Positions 10,742 through 19,828 of a stretch of 38,161 nt of DNA are shown piece by piece. Every line of letters begins with the position of its first letter. Within the stretch, counting starts at the first letter, position 1. Both the position numbers and the translations under genes were made by a program. The notes beneath the pieces were generated by a model that saw nothing but the letters and a program-made list of their open reading frames with translations, made no database searches and was not told where the DNA came from. The stretch comes from Peronospora farinosa (Eukaryota; Oomycota; Peronosporomycetes; Peronosporales; Peronosporaceae), in the NCBI GenBank assembly GCA_947646735.1, contig CANTFK010000471.1:1-38161 (forward strand), read 5' to 3'.

Positions 10742-12226
10742 CTAGAAACCGGCTATAGTAATTTTGAGACTTCCAAGAAACGACTGCAAGGCTTTTAGGG
10801 TGGTGGGAAGCGGTAAGTCCACCAATGACTGAAGATCCTTAGGGTGGGCCTCCAACCCCTCCGCAGACACTCGATGCCCCAGATAATAAACTTTTTTACA
10901 TCCCCATGAACTTTTGACCGCGCTGATCGATAAATTCCACTTATCAAAAACCTCCAATAGTCTTTCCACTTTTAGTCATAAGTCATCCCATGAGCCAGAG
11001 GTTACCAAAATATCATCGATATAAGACCGGCGTCCTAATATGGACTCCTCGTGGTCCGCTTCAGGTTGACCTATTTCGAACAGGTCAACCTGTTTCTTAG
11101 TGTTGGACTTCGAGGAAATCGTTAGGAATCCATATAGAGCGTTATCCAACAGTCTCTGATAGATCTGTGGTGCATTCTTCAGTCCAAACGGCATTCGTCT
11201 CCACTCAAACAATCCGAGCGGGGTTACAAACGCCGAGATTAAACGAGCTCGTTCAGTCATGCTGACCACCCAAAAACCGCTAGCCATATCCAGTGAGCAG
11301 TACCACAAGGCCTTATCTAGGTCTTCCAGCAACTCATTCACGAGAGGCATAGGGTACACCATAAGCCGCGTTAAGTCATTCACCATCTGGTAGTCAATGC
11401 ACAGCCTTATATCCACCCCATTCTTCTTAACAATAAATACAATTGGGCTGGCCCATGGGGAGGTGGAATGCTGGATTATCTTGGATGACAAGAGGCCTTT
11501 TATCAGGTATGCCAGCTTCTCCCTAAATTGAGGGGCCACCTTCCGTACCCGTTGGTCGATTGGCCGTGCGTTCCCAACATCAATGTCGCACACTGCTCCT
11601 CGAGCCGCCGGGGGTAATGCATTACCTTTTCCCATCAGCAAATGTCGTTTTCTCCATATAATCTGGCGGAGGCGGTCTACCTCCTCCTTTGGGGTATCAC
11701 CGGGGTCTGGGATCTGGATGTCTTCCAACATAACTTCGTTTGTAGATGGGGTGACCTCAGGAATAACAGACCAATTTTTGTCGATATCCTCGGCACATAA
11801 GTTTCCACTCTCGTGAACACAGACCTGGTCATCAGGAGTATCTACTTCAGCCTTGATAACCGGTGGACCCTCTACTAGGTGGGCCGGTGGACCCTCCTCT
11901 GGGTGGACCGGTGGACCCCCCTCTGGGTGGACCGGTGGACCCTCCTCTGGGTGGACCGGTGGACCCTCCTCTGGGTGGACCCTCTCCATATCGGTCCTAT
12001 CCTTCGATGATACTTCGTAGCCCACGCTAGCTCTAGCTGGTTGACCTCCATCGAGGGCCTCCCCTCCAGACTCCTGATCTGATGGTAATGACTCAGGGTC
12101 CCTCATAACAGACGTTAACCACTGGCACTTGGGTCCCCGTCCGTAGCAACATCTTCTGTGGAGTTGTGTACTGAGGTTTCTCGACCATCGGACCTTGGTA
12201 TACTTCTTCTTGAGTGGTTTCTGCAT
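10742..12226 (-). pseudogene. A2 pol fragment: PR-RT linker and reverse transcriptase
   Basis: RT is recognised by RLCIDYQMVND, LDMASGFWVV, FGLKNAPQIYQRL and the active site SYIDDIL near 11010-11030. An in-frame TGA at 10976-10978 splits off the last part (10742-10969). Upstream of RT lies a linker with five copies of VHPEEGPP. The segment is out of frame with the protease region upstream (frameshift in 12093-12226) and with RNase H downstream (frameshift near 10735). Confidence 0.88.
11865..11987 (-). repeat. 24-bp tandem repeat coding VHPEEGPP in A2 pol linker
   Basis: Five 24-bp units (GGTGGACCCTCCTCTGGG followed by TGGACC on the plus strand) encode VHPEEGPP between protease and RT. Every unit contains GGACC twice. 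B2 has an unrelated GATC-rich repeat at the same place in Pol. Confidence 0.85.
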
Positions 12227-13200
12227 CCTCCTCGTCGGTGGTTGCTTGGTAGGCTAGATTTTTCCATTCAGCGTACCTCCTAGAACCAACTGACACGAAT
12301 CCTTGGGCCCGGGGAACCCGGTCCTTAGCCAGCCAAATGCCCAGCTTGGTATCCTCGTGTAGGATCAGGTCCTTGTCACTCACATTGGTGACCCTCAAGA
12401 ATTGGCGATGTCCATGTCCTTGGATCATCGTAGTTACCCATCTGTATCCACGGGTCATCCATAATTTCCACTGTCCGACGTAACCCTCTTCAGCAGGACC
12501 TCTACATATTTTGTCGCAGGTAAATTCACGTACTGACCCAATTTGACCTCAGAAATATGGCCACTATACAAGGTCTTGCGACCTGTCAGCTGGATTCGAA
12601 CTTCGTCTGGCAAGCAAATAGTTCCGTCCGCCATGTCCAAAAGAATTCCAGCTGGCACCATAAAGTCCATTCCTAGTAGCACATCCTGGCCGGTCATGAA
12701 CCCGACCCACACATTGAAGAAGTATACTAGTACACCATTCAGCGTTATCTTGATCTTCGTTCGCCCTTCCGTGGTGTAAACTGCTTCTCCAATGCCCACA
12801 CACTCTTGTTTCTCGCTTGTGTTGATCTGGCAGCCTGCCTTACGAGCAAAGGCGATATCAAAAATAGATATCTCGGCACCAGAATCAAACAGTAGATTCG
12901 CACGACTATTGTTAACTTTTCCAGAGGCTTTGGCTTGCTTAAATCACTTTCCTGGGGTATGGTGTTTCCAGTATCCTCTTGACTCTCCCGGCAATAAATC
13001 CAATGTCATCAGAGTCTCTCCTCGGGAATAAACATGAGGTATATATGCATTGGCCACAGCAGCAACAGAATTAATGCAAAAGCCCGATGTATTTCCAATC
13101 AATTCATTTAACTTATTGACCTTCTCCACGGGGTGTTTCTCCACAAATGCATAAATGCAACAATTAGAACGCTCGGCTCGTACCAGATTCCAACCTGGCG
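12093..13200 (-). pseudogene. A2 pol fragment: retropepsin protease region
   Basis: This is the N-terminal part of Pol. The aspartic protease motif is visible as LLFDSGAEISIFD near 12880-12910, with LLGMDFMVPAG further on as the counterpart of the ILG motif. An in-frame TGA at 12944-12946 follows HTPGK where B2 has Trp. A frameshift near 12455-12458 moves the downstream linker into another frame (12093-12458). The upstream frame is open through the gag-pol junction. Confidence 0.82.
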
Positions 13201-13216
13201 AGCGCTCTAACTTAAC
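13170..13216 (-). promoter_or_regulatory. Degenerate -1 frameshift signal at A2 gag-pol junction
   Basis: On the minus strand gag ends ATG TTA AGT TAG (stop complement at 13207-13209). A hairpin with stem CGCTCG/CGAGCG, inner stem CCAG/CTGG and an 8-nt loop follows within a few bases. Pol is in the -1 frame. The heptamer is GTTAAGT, a poorer slip site than the GTTAAAC of B2, which fits the decay of A2. The roughly 45 nt after the stop are almost identical to B2, unlike the flanking coding sequence. Confidence 0.55.
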
Positions 13217-15684
13217 ATCTTCTCCGCCGCCTCGGGCAGCTGCCCTGCGTGCTTGGTCGGGTTGTACCAATGGCGAATCAGATTGTATAACTCTTCCATC
13301 GGGCACTTGCCGACGTCATCAACCTTGCCACAACCGCGACACACAAACAGGCAGTGGTCGGCTGGGTGACCCTTCCTTCCACAGCACTCGCAAACGAGTC
13401 GCTTCCAACAGTCCAGATCCACATGCTTCCTTGGGTACACTTTGTCACGGGTGACCCTGGGACCACCATTTGTCCAGGTCCCTCTGCCATGCGTCTACCT
13501 CGGTCTGGCTCTGGGTCCTGATGGTCCCGGGGGTCATCTGCGTTCCTCGCCCTGCAAGTGTAGGGCTCACTCGCCGCCGCATAAATTCTTCTGAGGTCAC
13601 CTTCTCCCTCAGACCCACTGGAGCTGGACCCTTGGTCATTTTCACTTTCAGAAGTGGCTCGGATGACTTGGACGGGTCTTCTCAGCTGACTCTTGGTGTG
13701 GTCTGGGGTGGTTGGGGCCTTTTGGCGAAACTTGCTGGACCCGAACAAGACCCTTCCTTGACGCGTCTTCGCTCTCTGACGAACCAGCAGGACTTCCTCC
13801 AGGTCATCTGCATCAGAAAGTCTGAGCAATGTAAGCTGGTCCGCTAATTCTCGATCATCCAAGGTTTCCACGTAATGGTCCACGTGTTCACGCTTTACAC
13901 TGGGGGGGGGTCCACCCTTAATATCTAGCTTGGCCCTGAGCCCTGCCACGTTCAAACGGTACAGATATTCCAAGGGTGACTCATCGGTCCTCTTTCTGGC
14001 GTGATAATATTGTCGGGCCACCGACACCCCCAAGCCGCAAAATTGTGCTTGGAACTCTCGCAGAAGCAGTTTCCAATCGACGCGTACCGTTCGACCTAGC
14101 TGTCGATACCAATTCTGAGCTGTACCCGTGAGCAGGGACCCAAAAATGAGACACTTCTCGCTGTCTGGTGCCTGGTATCGGAGGAAAGCCGTCTTTACCT
14201 TAGTGCTCCAGCTTCTGGCACGATCTTTATCGTGGTCCCTTCCGCTAAATTCCTTCAGATCCGACGAGGCCGATACCCTAATGTGTGGAACAACAGTAGA
14301 GGGTCCTCCTGCCGTAGCCGCGGCCACAGTCGCTCGCGCTGAGGTCATCGGGAACGCCCCAAGTCATCTGGGTCGTATTCATCATGGGTTGACCCCACAG
14401 ACTCCATGTCCACATCAGGGATATCGCCTAGTGGTCCTAGGCGCTCAATTCGCTGGGAGGACCTGAGACGAACTGGTCCTTGACCCTTCGTGGTGCGTCC
14501 CCTGTCCACTGCAACTTTTGTGGAGCCTTGCTCTTCAAGGAGCTTGGTCATCGCCTTATCAAAGTACGACTGGAGCGCGCTAGGGGAAACTGACTCGGTC
14601 TTTGCTTCCTGATCCGTCTTTGTCCCCATCAACCTTGGCTCCACTTTGCACCGGGCTTCCGTCTCCTCCTGTGCTTGGCGCTGGACCCATGGGGTTGCTG
14701 TGTCCGTATGGCCAGCTCCGCGAACTCGTGCTTCTAACAACGCTGCACCAGCTGGACCCTGTTGCATTTGGTCCACCGTATCCATCAGGGCCGACATCAT
14801 AGATGAGGTGGCCGATTCATATTGAGACCTTGGTGAAGATTCACCGATTGACCCAGCAGGAGAGCCCACACCAGGATCCACTACTCCTCCATCTTGACGG
14901 GGTACTTCCTTTGGGGGAAACTCCCCCACTAACGTCTTGAGGTGACCATGCAGGGTCACTAAGGTCTTCTTCAAGGTCTCGAACCCGAAATCGAAGAGGG
15001 TCTCAGCGGTAAAGTTCCCAGCACCATCCCAGCTTCATGTAGCAGATTCATTACGGCCTTGAGGACCTCCAGGTCTGTGGTCGTGGTGGGAAGAGCCGTT
15101 ATCGGACCGTGGACCTGGTCCATAAGCTTGACCTTGAGCGCCTTCATCACCGGGTCCTTTCGGAGAAGCTTCTTCAATTTATTCCGATGGTAGGCTTCTT
15201 CCAAATCTTCTTCTGTCCAGTCCTTACTAGCCACGCCTTGGCTCTCTCCCGACTCGTCCGTCGTGTCTCCGCCTCTCGGTGCCTTCAACTTGGTATGCTT
15301 CTGCTTCTTTTGCTTGTTCTTGGGCACCTTTGGCTCTTGAGTGGTAGGTTGGGAGACTTGCTTCGGGGTCCCTTGTTTTTTAGCTTTCGCTGTCAAACTT
15401 GGGACCCCTGGACCATAATATTTATTATGGCCCATATTGTCTTCTTCCACGAAGACATAAGGGGGAGGATTTTGTGGTTTTTCTTCATATTCCACCTTGA
15501 CCTCAATAGAAGAGCTCCTTCCCGGGCTCTGCAGGTCCTCCGATCCTTCTTCCTTCTTGATCACTGGCGATCCGGTTTCCAGTGTCTTGGTCGTCCCTTG
15601 GTCTGTCTTGACCGTTATCTTTTCTTCTTCGTGGGACTCACGGTGAAATCCCGCGTCTCCCGAAGATCCGGGCACGCGCACCAT
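13207..15684 (-). pseudogene. Broken gag of A2
   Basis: The ATG (15684-15682) overlaps the primer-binding site and opens MVRVPGSSGD. The reading frame breaks about every 600-1000 bp: 15684-14971, 14974-14345, 14348 to about 13445, and 13440-13207. The parts align in order with B2 Gag: a K/E-rich charged N-terminal region, the capsid core (LKEFSGRDHDKDRARSW ... TGTAQNWYRQL ... ARKRTDESPLEYLYRLNVA), and zinc-knuckle Cys/His motifs in the last frame (CECCGRKGHPADHC). The capsid and nucleocapsid functions are inferred from the family. The gene cannot make a full protein. Confidence 0.85.
15667..15683 (-). other. Primer-binding site of A2
   Basis: The minus strand reads TGGTGCGCGTGCCCGGA one base after the 5' LTR. 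It starts with TGG, as expected for pairing with the CCA end of a tRNA, and is identical to the B2 site. I cannot name the tRNA. Confidence 0.7.
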
Positions 15685-16872
15685 TGTGGTGGAGTGGATT
15701 CACAAACAACGTGAGAGAACCACAAACACACACAGCTCCGGACTGCCGACTTACGGAGGGGGTACCCCGATACCGTGTCGCGTCAACCTTTGGTCTCACC
15801 ATGTGTACCCGTCGGCTTGGCTGGTTTTGCTCCTCGGTTGACGCAGAAGACTTAAAGACTTGGTCTTTGTATAGGACTTGGACTTGGTGGTCCCCGAGTG
15901 GATATACTTCACTTGGGACCGGATTTCTTGGCCTCAATCGACTTAGTCGAGAGCGATGCACCTGGTACTATGTACCCCTTTGGTGGCTGACTGTTCTTGG
16001 TCCTTGGACCCCTTTGTGTTCTTCCCCGTAGGGAAACCGCTTCCTGTAGCGGGTCGTAGAGTGTTGACACTTACTTGACACCTCAGGCCAACTATCCTGA
16101 GGTTCAACTTGCGTTGCTTGAGCCGTCTAACACCTGCTGGACGTCGGGGGGCCAAAGGGTATCCCTCCCGGAAGAGGTGAAGCGACGGAGAAGCTTAGGG
16201 GGGGCGCTTAAAGCTGCCACGTGTAATGCAAATTCGAGTGTGTTTATTTGCCTTATACTTTGTATGCTTTTTCTTGCCTAACCCTAACCCTTTGATCTGG
16301 ATGGTGCCACGTGTCGACTCTTGAAGGAAGAACTGGCTTCTTGGTACCTGTACTTTCTGTAATCTTCGATATTCTGTGTACCGATTCTGCACCCTCGGAC
16401 ATTAGGCCCCTGGTACCCCTGGGCCTCGGTACCCCGGTACCCCTGGGCCCCTGTACCCCTGTTACCTGGGGTCCACCTGTCACTTGGGGTCCACTGGCCA
16501 CCTGGGTCCACCGGTCACCTGGGTCCACCAGTCGCCTGGGGCCCACTGGTCACCTGGGTCCACCGGTCACCTGGGTCCACCTGTTGTCTGGGGTCCACTG
16601 GTCACCTGGGTCAACCTGTCACCTGAGGTCTACCGTCCACCTGTTGTCTGGGACCCACCTGTTACCTGGGACAACCTAAGCTGCCCTAGCAGCACTGGTC
16701 CTTTGGTCTGTAGTGGAGGACATCCTAGTACCTTCTCCGAACTCGGGACCTTGGACCAGTTCGCGGCCCTGGTCACTCCCTGTCACTCATTCAAAAAGAG
16801 TGACCGAGATCTTTCACGCCAGTTATTATAATAACTACGAAGGGCCCCCCATTTCTCTGGCACTTCTCCTCA
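15685..16872 (-). repeat. 5' LTR of A2
   Basis: On the plus strand it starts TGTGGTGGAGTGG. It aligns with the other A LTRs to CACTTCTCC at 16869, then reads TCA instead of ACA. It differs from the 3' LTR of the same element at many positions. The sequence after it is gag of element H. Confidence 0.8.
16455..16675 (-). repeat. 17-18 bp LTR minisatellite (A2 5' LTR)
   Basis: Units such as GGTCCACCGGTCACCTGG repeat for about 220 bp at the same LTR position as in the other two A LTRs. The order of unit variants differs. Confidence 0.8.
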
Positions 16873-17587
16873 ATTACACTGTCGCGTCGTCGTACCTGCA
16901 CGCAGGGTCACAACATCCTCGGACGTCTGGCCCAGAGCCAATAAAAATTGATGCAATTGAGTCCTTTTGTGGTCGCGGCAAATCATTAAGCCGCGACATT
17001 CGCAATCCTAACACGATGAAGTGTTTTCGCTGAGGTAAGACAGGCCATCGTGCGGCTGTCTGTCGAGCACCTGCGCCGGTGACTATGAGCACAGCTGTCT
17101 CATGAGGAGACGCTGTGTCGTCGGTGGTCCCGCCAAAAAACGAGCAGTAGGCGTGGGGCTCCCTACTGGCAGAAATGGAGCCCCGAGTACTCAGGTGGCA
17201 GCTCGGGCTCCTAGCCCCAAAGTAATTCATACCCACTTCAATGCCACCACCATGCGCGATGATTCGAGACTGATTATTATCAGTCTCATCGTCGCTGGAG
17301 TGAAACGACCACCCCGAGCGTTGTTGGATTCTGGCGCTTCCAACTTCTTTCGCGCATCCTGTTTGTCCCTTCTCCCGTCGACTGTCACGGTTCGAGAAGG
17401 TCTAGGTGACATCGTTGTCAAACTTGCCGATGGAAACCAAAACGTGTCCCGCGTAAAACAGTGGTTTTACCGTACACTTTCGACGGTTTCCAGAGCAACG
17501 ACGAATTTTTGGTGTACGAGATGAACTATGCCTTTAATTGCATACTTGGGATACCGTGGCTGTCACGGTATCAGCCGAAGATAGATT
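16873..17587 (+). pseudogene. Element H (oomycete gypsy): gag C-terminus and protease, 5' half
   Basis: This is the C-terminal Gag and protease of an older Ty3/gypsy element. A CCHC zinc knuckle at about 17022-17070 reads CFR-stop-GKTGHRAAVC. The second Cys codon has become TGA. Downstream are ALLDSGASNFF (aspartic protease) and AFNCILGIPWLSRYQP (ILG motif plus the following segment), in different frames. The reading is interrupted at QPKID by LTR C1 and resumes at 33907 with WLSRSVKRR. The target bases GATT are duplicated at 17584-17587 and 33907-33910. The family assignment to oomycete gypsy elements rests on recalled motif similarity. It is inactive. Confidence 0.8.
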
Positions 17588-18270
17588 TGTGGTGGAGTGG
17601 CGATCACAAAATTTCTGATGTGATCCCGACTCTCCACTGGCGCCCAGACGACCGACTAACGGAGGGGGTACCCCGTATCCGTGTAACTTTCCTTCCTCAC
17701 CTTGTGTACCCGTCGGTAGGGCGGGCTGCACTCTTCTCGGTGGACTTGAGTCGATGCTGAACTTGACCAGGGTTGGGGATTGGTCGGGGGGTCGATCACG
17801 TGGAAAATCCTCACGCGATCGAAAGTTGTATGGGGGGTGCTCTATGAGTCACCCTGGTCTGCCTTGAGACCGCCTTATCCAAATGTAGATACTTGATCCA
17901 CTTGATTTCACTTGATCTTCTGACCACTTGAGCCGTCTCGATCTTGTGACTTGTCCTTTACGTTGTATACTGCGTCCGATCGCAGGGGGGTTTTGCTTGG
18001 GTTGAGAGTTCTTGTAATCCCTGGCCAAACAATCCAGGGATATCACTTGTCTTAGCGTAGCAGAAGCTCTTGATCGTCGGGGGCCAAAGTTATCCGCCCG
18101 GAAGAGAAGTCTGCGTGCGTGCTTAGAAGTAAAAGAAACTCTGTTTAATGTTAACCAATGAAATACCAAATCCTACGATTATGACTATCTGTATGACAGT
18201 ACCTACTGCCGCGTGTCGTCTCTTTCAGGAAAATCAGATCTCGTTATGTGGTCCACTTCGGATACCATCT

Positions 18271-18492
18271 CGATCACGATCGTCGATCGAGGTTACGATC
18301 GATCTGTAACCAGTTACATCTCGCGATCGGCTTTCTGGATCGAGGGTACGATCGTCGATCACACTTGTCACGATCGTCAATCACATTTGTCGATCACGAT
18401 CGTCGATCGAGGTTACGATCGATCTGTAACCAATTACATCTCGCGATCGGCTTTCTGGATCGAGGGTACGATCGTCGATCACACTTGTCGAT
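18271..18492 (-). repeat. 98+22n bp tandem array, portion left of B2
   Basis: Two units start at 18271 (120 bp) and 18391 (98 bp). The array resumes at 32019 after B2. The core carries CGATCACGATCGTCGATCG and the palindrome GTAACCAGTTAC. Confidence 0.9.
18489..18492. other. Target-site duplication of B2, left copy (CGAT)
   Basis: CGAT directly before the TGTGG start of B2 equals CGAT at 32019-32022 directly after it. Removing B2 and one copy restores the tandem-repeat sequence TTGTCGATCACGATCG. Confidence 0.9.
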
Positions 18493-19743
18493 TGTGGTGG
18501 AGTGGGATTCGCAAAATTGCTGATGCGATCCCAACACTCCACTGGCGCCCGGACGACCGACTAACGGAGGGGGTACCCCGATTCCGTGTGTATAGCCTTC
18601 CTCACCTTGTGTACCCGTCGGTAGGGCGGGTTGCTCTCTTCTCGGTAGACTTGAGTCGATGTTGAACTTGATTGTGTTAGGGATAGGTGGGAGGGCGATC
18701 GCGTGGAATTCCTCACACGATCGCAGTTGTTCTTGGGGTGCTCTATTTGAGTCGCCCTGATCTCCCTTGAGATCGCCTTGTCCAAAAATGTAGATACTTG
18801 ATCCGCTTGCCTTCTGACCACTTGAGCCGTCTCGCGATCTTGTATCTGGACTTCTTAGTCCTCTGCGTCCAATCGCAGCTTGATTTGTTTTGTTGAGAAT
18901 TCTTGCAATCCCTGGCCAAACAATCCAGGGATATGACTTGCGTAGTAGGTAGACTTCCTTGAGACGTCGGGAGGCCAAAGAATCCAGCCCGGAAGAGAAG
19001 TCGACACGTGTACTTAGAAGCAAATTGAACTCTGTTAATGTTAACCAATCAAATACCAAAACCTATGATCTTGACTATCTGTAGCTCAGGATCTGTTGCC
19101 ACGTATCGCCCTTTCGGAAAAAATCAGATCTCGGAATGTGGTCCACTCCAATATAGCCGCGATCTGGATCGCTACCTCACTCGGATATAATACCATTTTA
19201 GTACCAGATCGCGGTACTAAATAATTAGTACCAGATCGCGGTACTAAATAATTAGTACCAGATCGCGGTACTAAATAATTAATACCAGATCGCGGTACTA
19301 AATAATTAATATCGGATCGCGATCCGCCGGATCCCGACTTGTCTTCTTCACCGTTTCTCAGGTCATGTGAGATAGTTCATCAATGTGACATTTCATATCC
19401 ACCATTCCAGTCCTCCATAGCGACGTGATCCACACCAGACCGTCCTCCACATGCTTGGATGTACCCATCTTCCTCCTTAGCGACCGCGTTCACGCGGATC
19501 GCCATCGGAAATACTGGAGATCGCAATAGCGTAGTTTCTAGGCCATATTTGACCCCACATAGAAGTGCAAACTACTCCATTCACTGTTTTCCATCCTATT
19601 TGACATCGTCTTGAAACCTTTCTGCGAGATCGCGACTCATCAATATTGGCCACGAGATCGCGACTCATTAATATTGGCCATTTCGGACTTAACCGAAAAT
19701 ATGCGATCACACTTGGCGAAATTCACTCTTTCACTTCGCCACA
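18493..19743 (-). repeat. 3' LTR of B2 (1251 bp)
   Basis: On the plus strand it starts TGTGGTGGAGTGGG and ends CTTCGCCACA. It is near-identical to 30769-32018. It contains the GATC repeat block at about 19190-19310 and an ATTGG/CCAAT-type box near 19045. Minus-strand ORFs inside it are not supported as genes. Confidence 0.95.
19190..19310. repeat. LTR repeat around GTACCAGATCGCGGTAC in B2 3' LTR
   Basis: About four 26-27 bp units contain TAGTACCAGATCGCGGTACT separated by AAATAATTA. The GTACC...GGTAC arms are inverted around AGATCGC. The same block is in the 5' LTR (about 31475-31590) and in solo LTR B1. It occupies the place where the C LTR has its 98+22n array. Confidence 0.85.
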
Positions 19744-19755
19744 ATCGTCCCCTGC
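19744..19755 (-). other. Polypurine tract of B2
   Basis: The minus strand reads GCAGGGGACGAT, directly before the 3' LTR. Confidence 0.7.
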
Positions 19756-19828
19756 ACCGATAGCCCACATACAGTGTTGGCCTAACTGTGCACTGTCTCG
19801 CTTCACTCTTCTCGTCACTTCGTCCCTT

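Larger units (their letters stand above)
2963..16872 (-). mobile_element. Family A Ty3/gypsy element A2, full-length but decayed
   Basis: Order on the minus strand: 5' LTR (15685-16872), primer-binding site, gag, pol, then an antisense ORF, polypurine tract and 3' LTR (2963-4109). It is 13.9 kb including a 1.2-kb solo LTR of family B. Gag has at least three frame breaks and pol at least four frameshifts plus two in-frame TGA codons, so it cannot move by itself. The two LTRs are clearly diverged from each other, whereas its 3' LTR is close to that of A1. The flanking bases (CGAG on the left, ATTA on the right) do not form a TSD. The right end may be imperfect, since CTCCTCA stands where CTCCACA is expected. 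Confidence 0.85.
17588..18492 (-). repeat. Solo LTR of family C (C1), right part in LTR sense, before the B2 insertion
   Basis: On the plus strand it starts TGTGGTGGAGTGGCG. The segment to about 18240 resembles the corresponding end of the B LTR, so the families are related, then it enters the 98+22n tandem array (from 18271). B2 interrupts it at 18492/18493. With the continuation at 32019-33906 the LTR totals about 2.8 kb. No C interior is present, and GATT flanks both ends, so it is a solo LTR. Confidence 0.88.

Noticed and set aside
16873..16876. ATTA as a TSD of A2
   Set aside because: The left flank of A2 is CGAG, so no duplication is present.
19646..19828. Upstream ATG extending the antisense ORF into the 3' LTR
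   Set aside because: The extra 61 codons lie in the LTR and next to the polypurine tract and have no counterpart in A; 19829 is the simpler start, although the longer form cannot be excluded.
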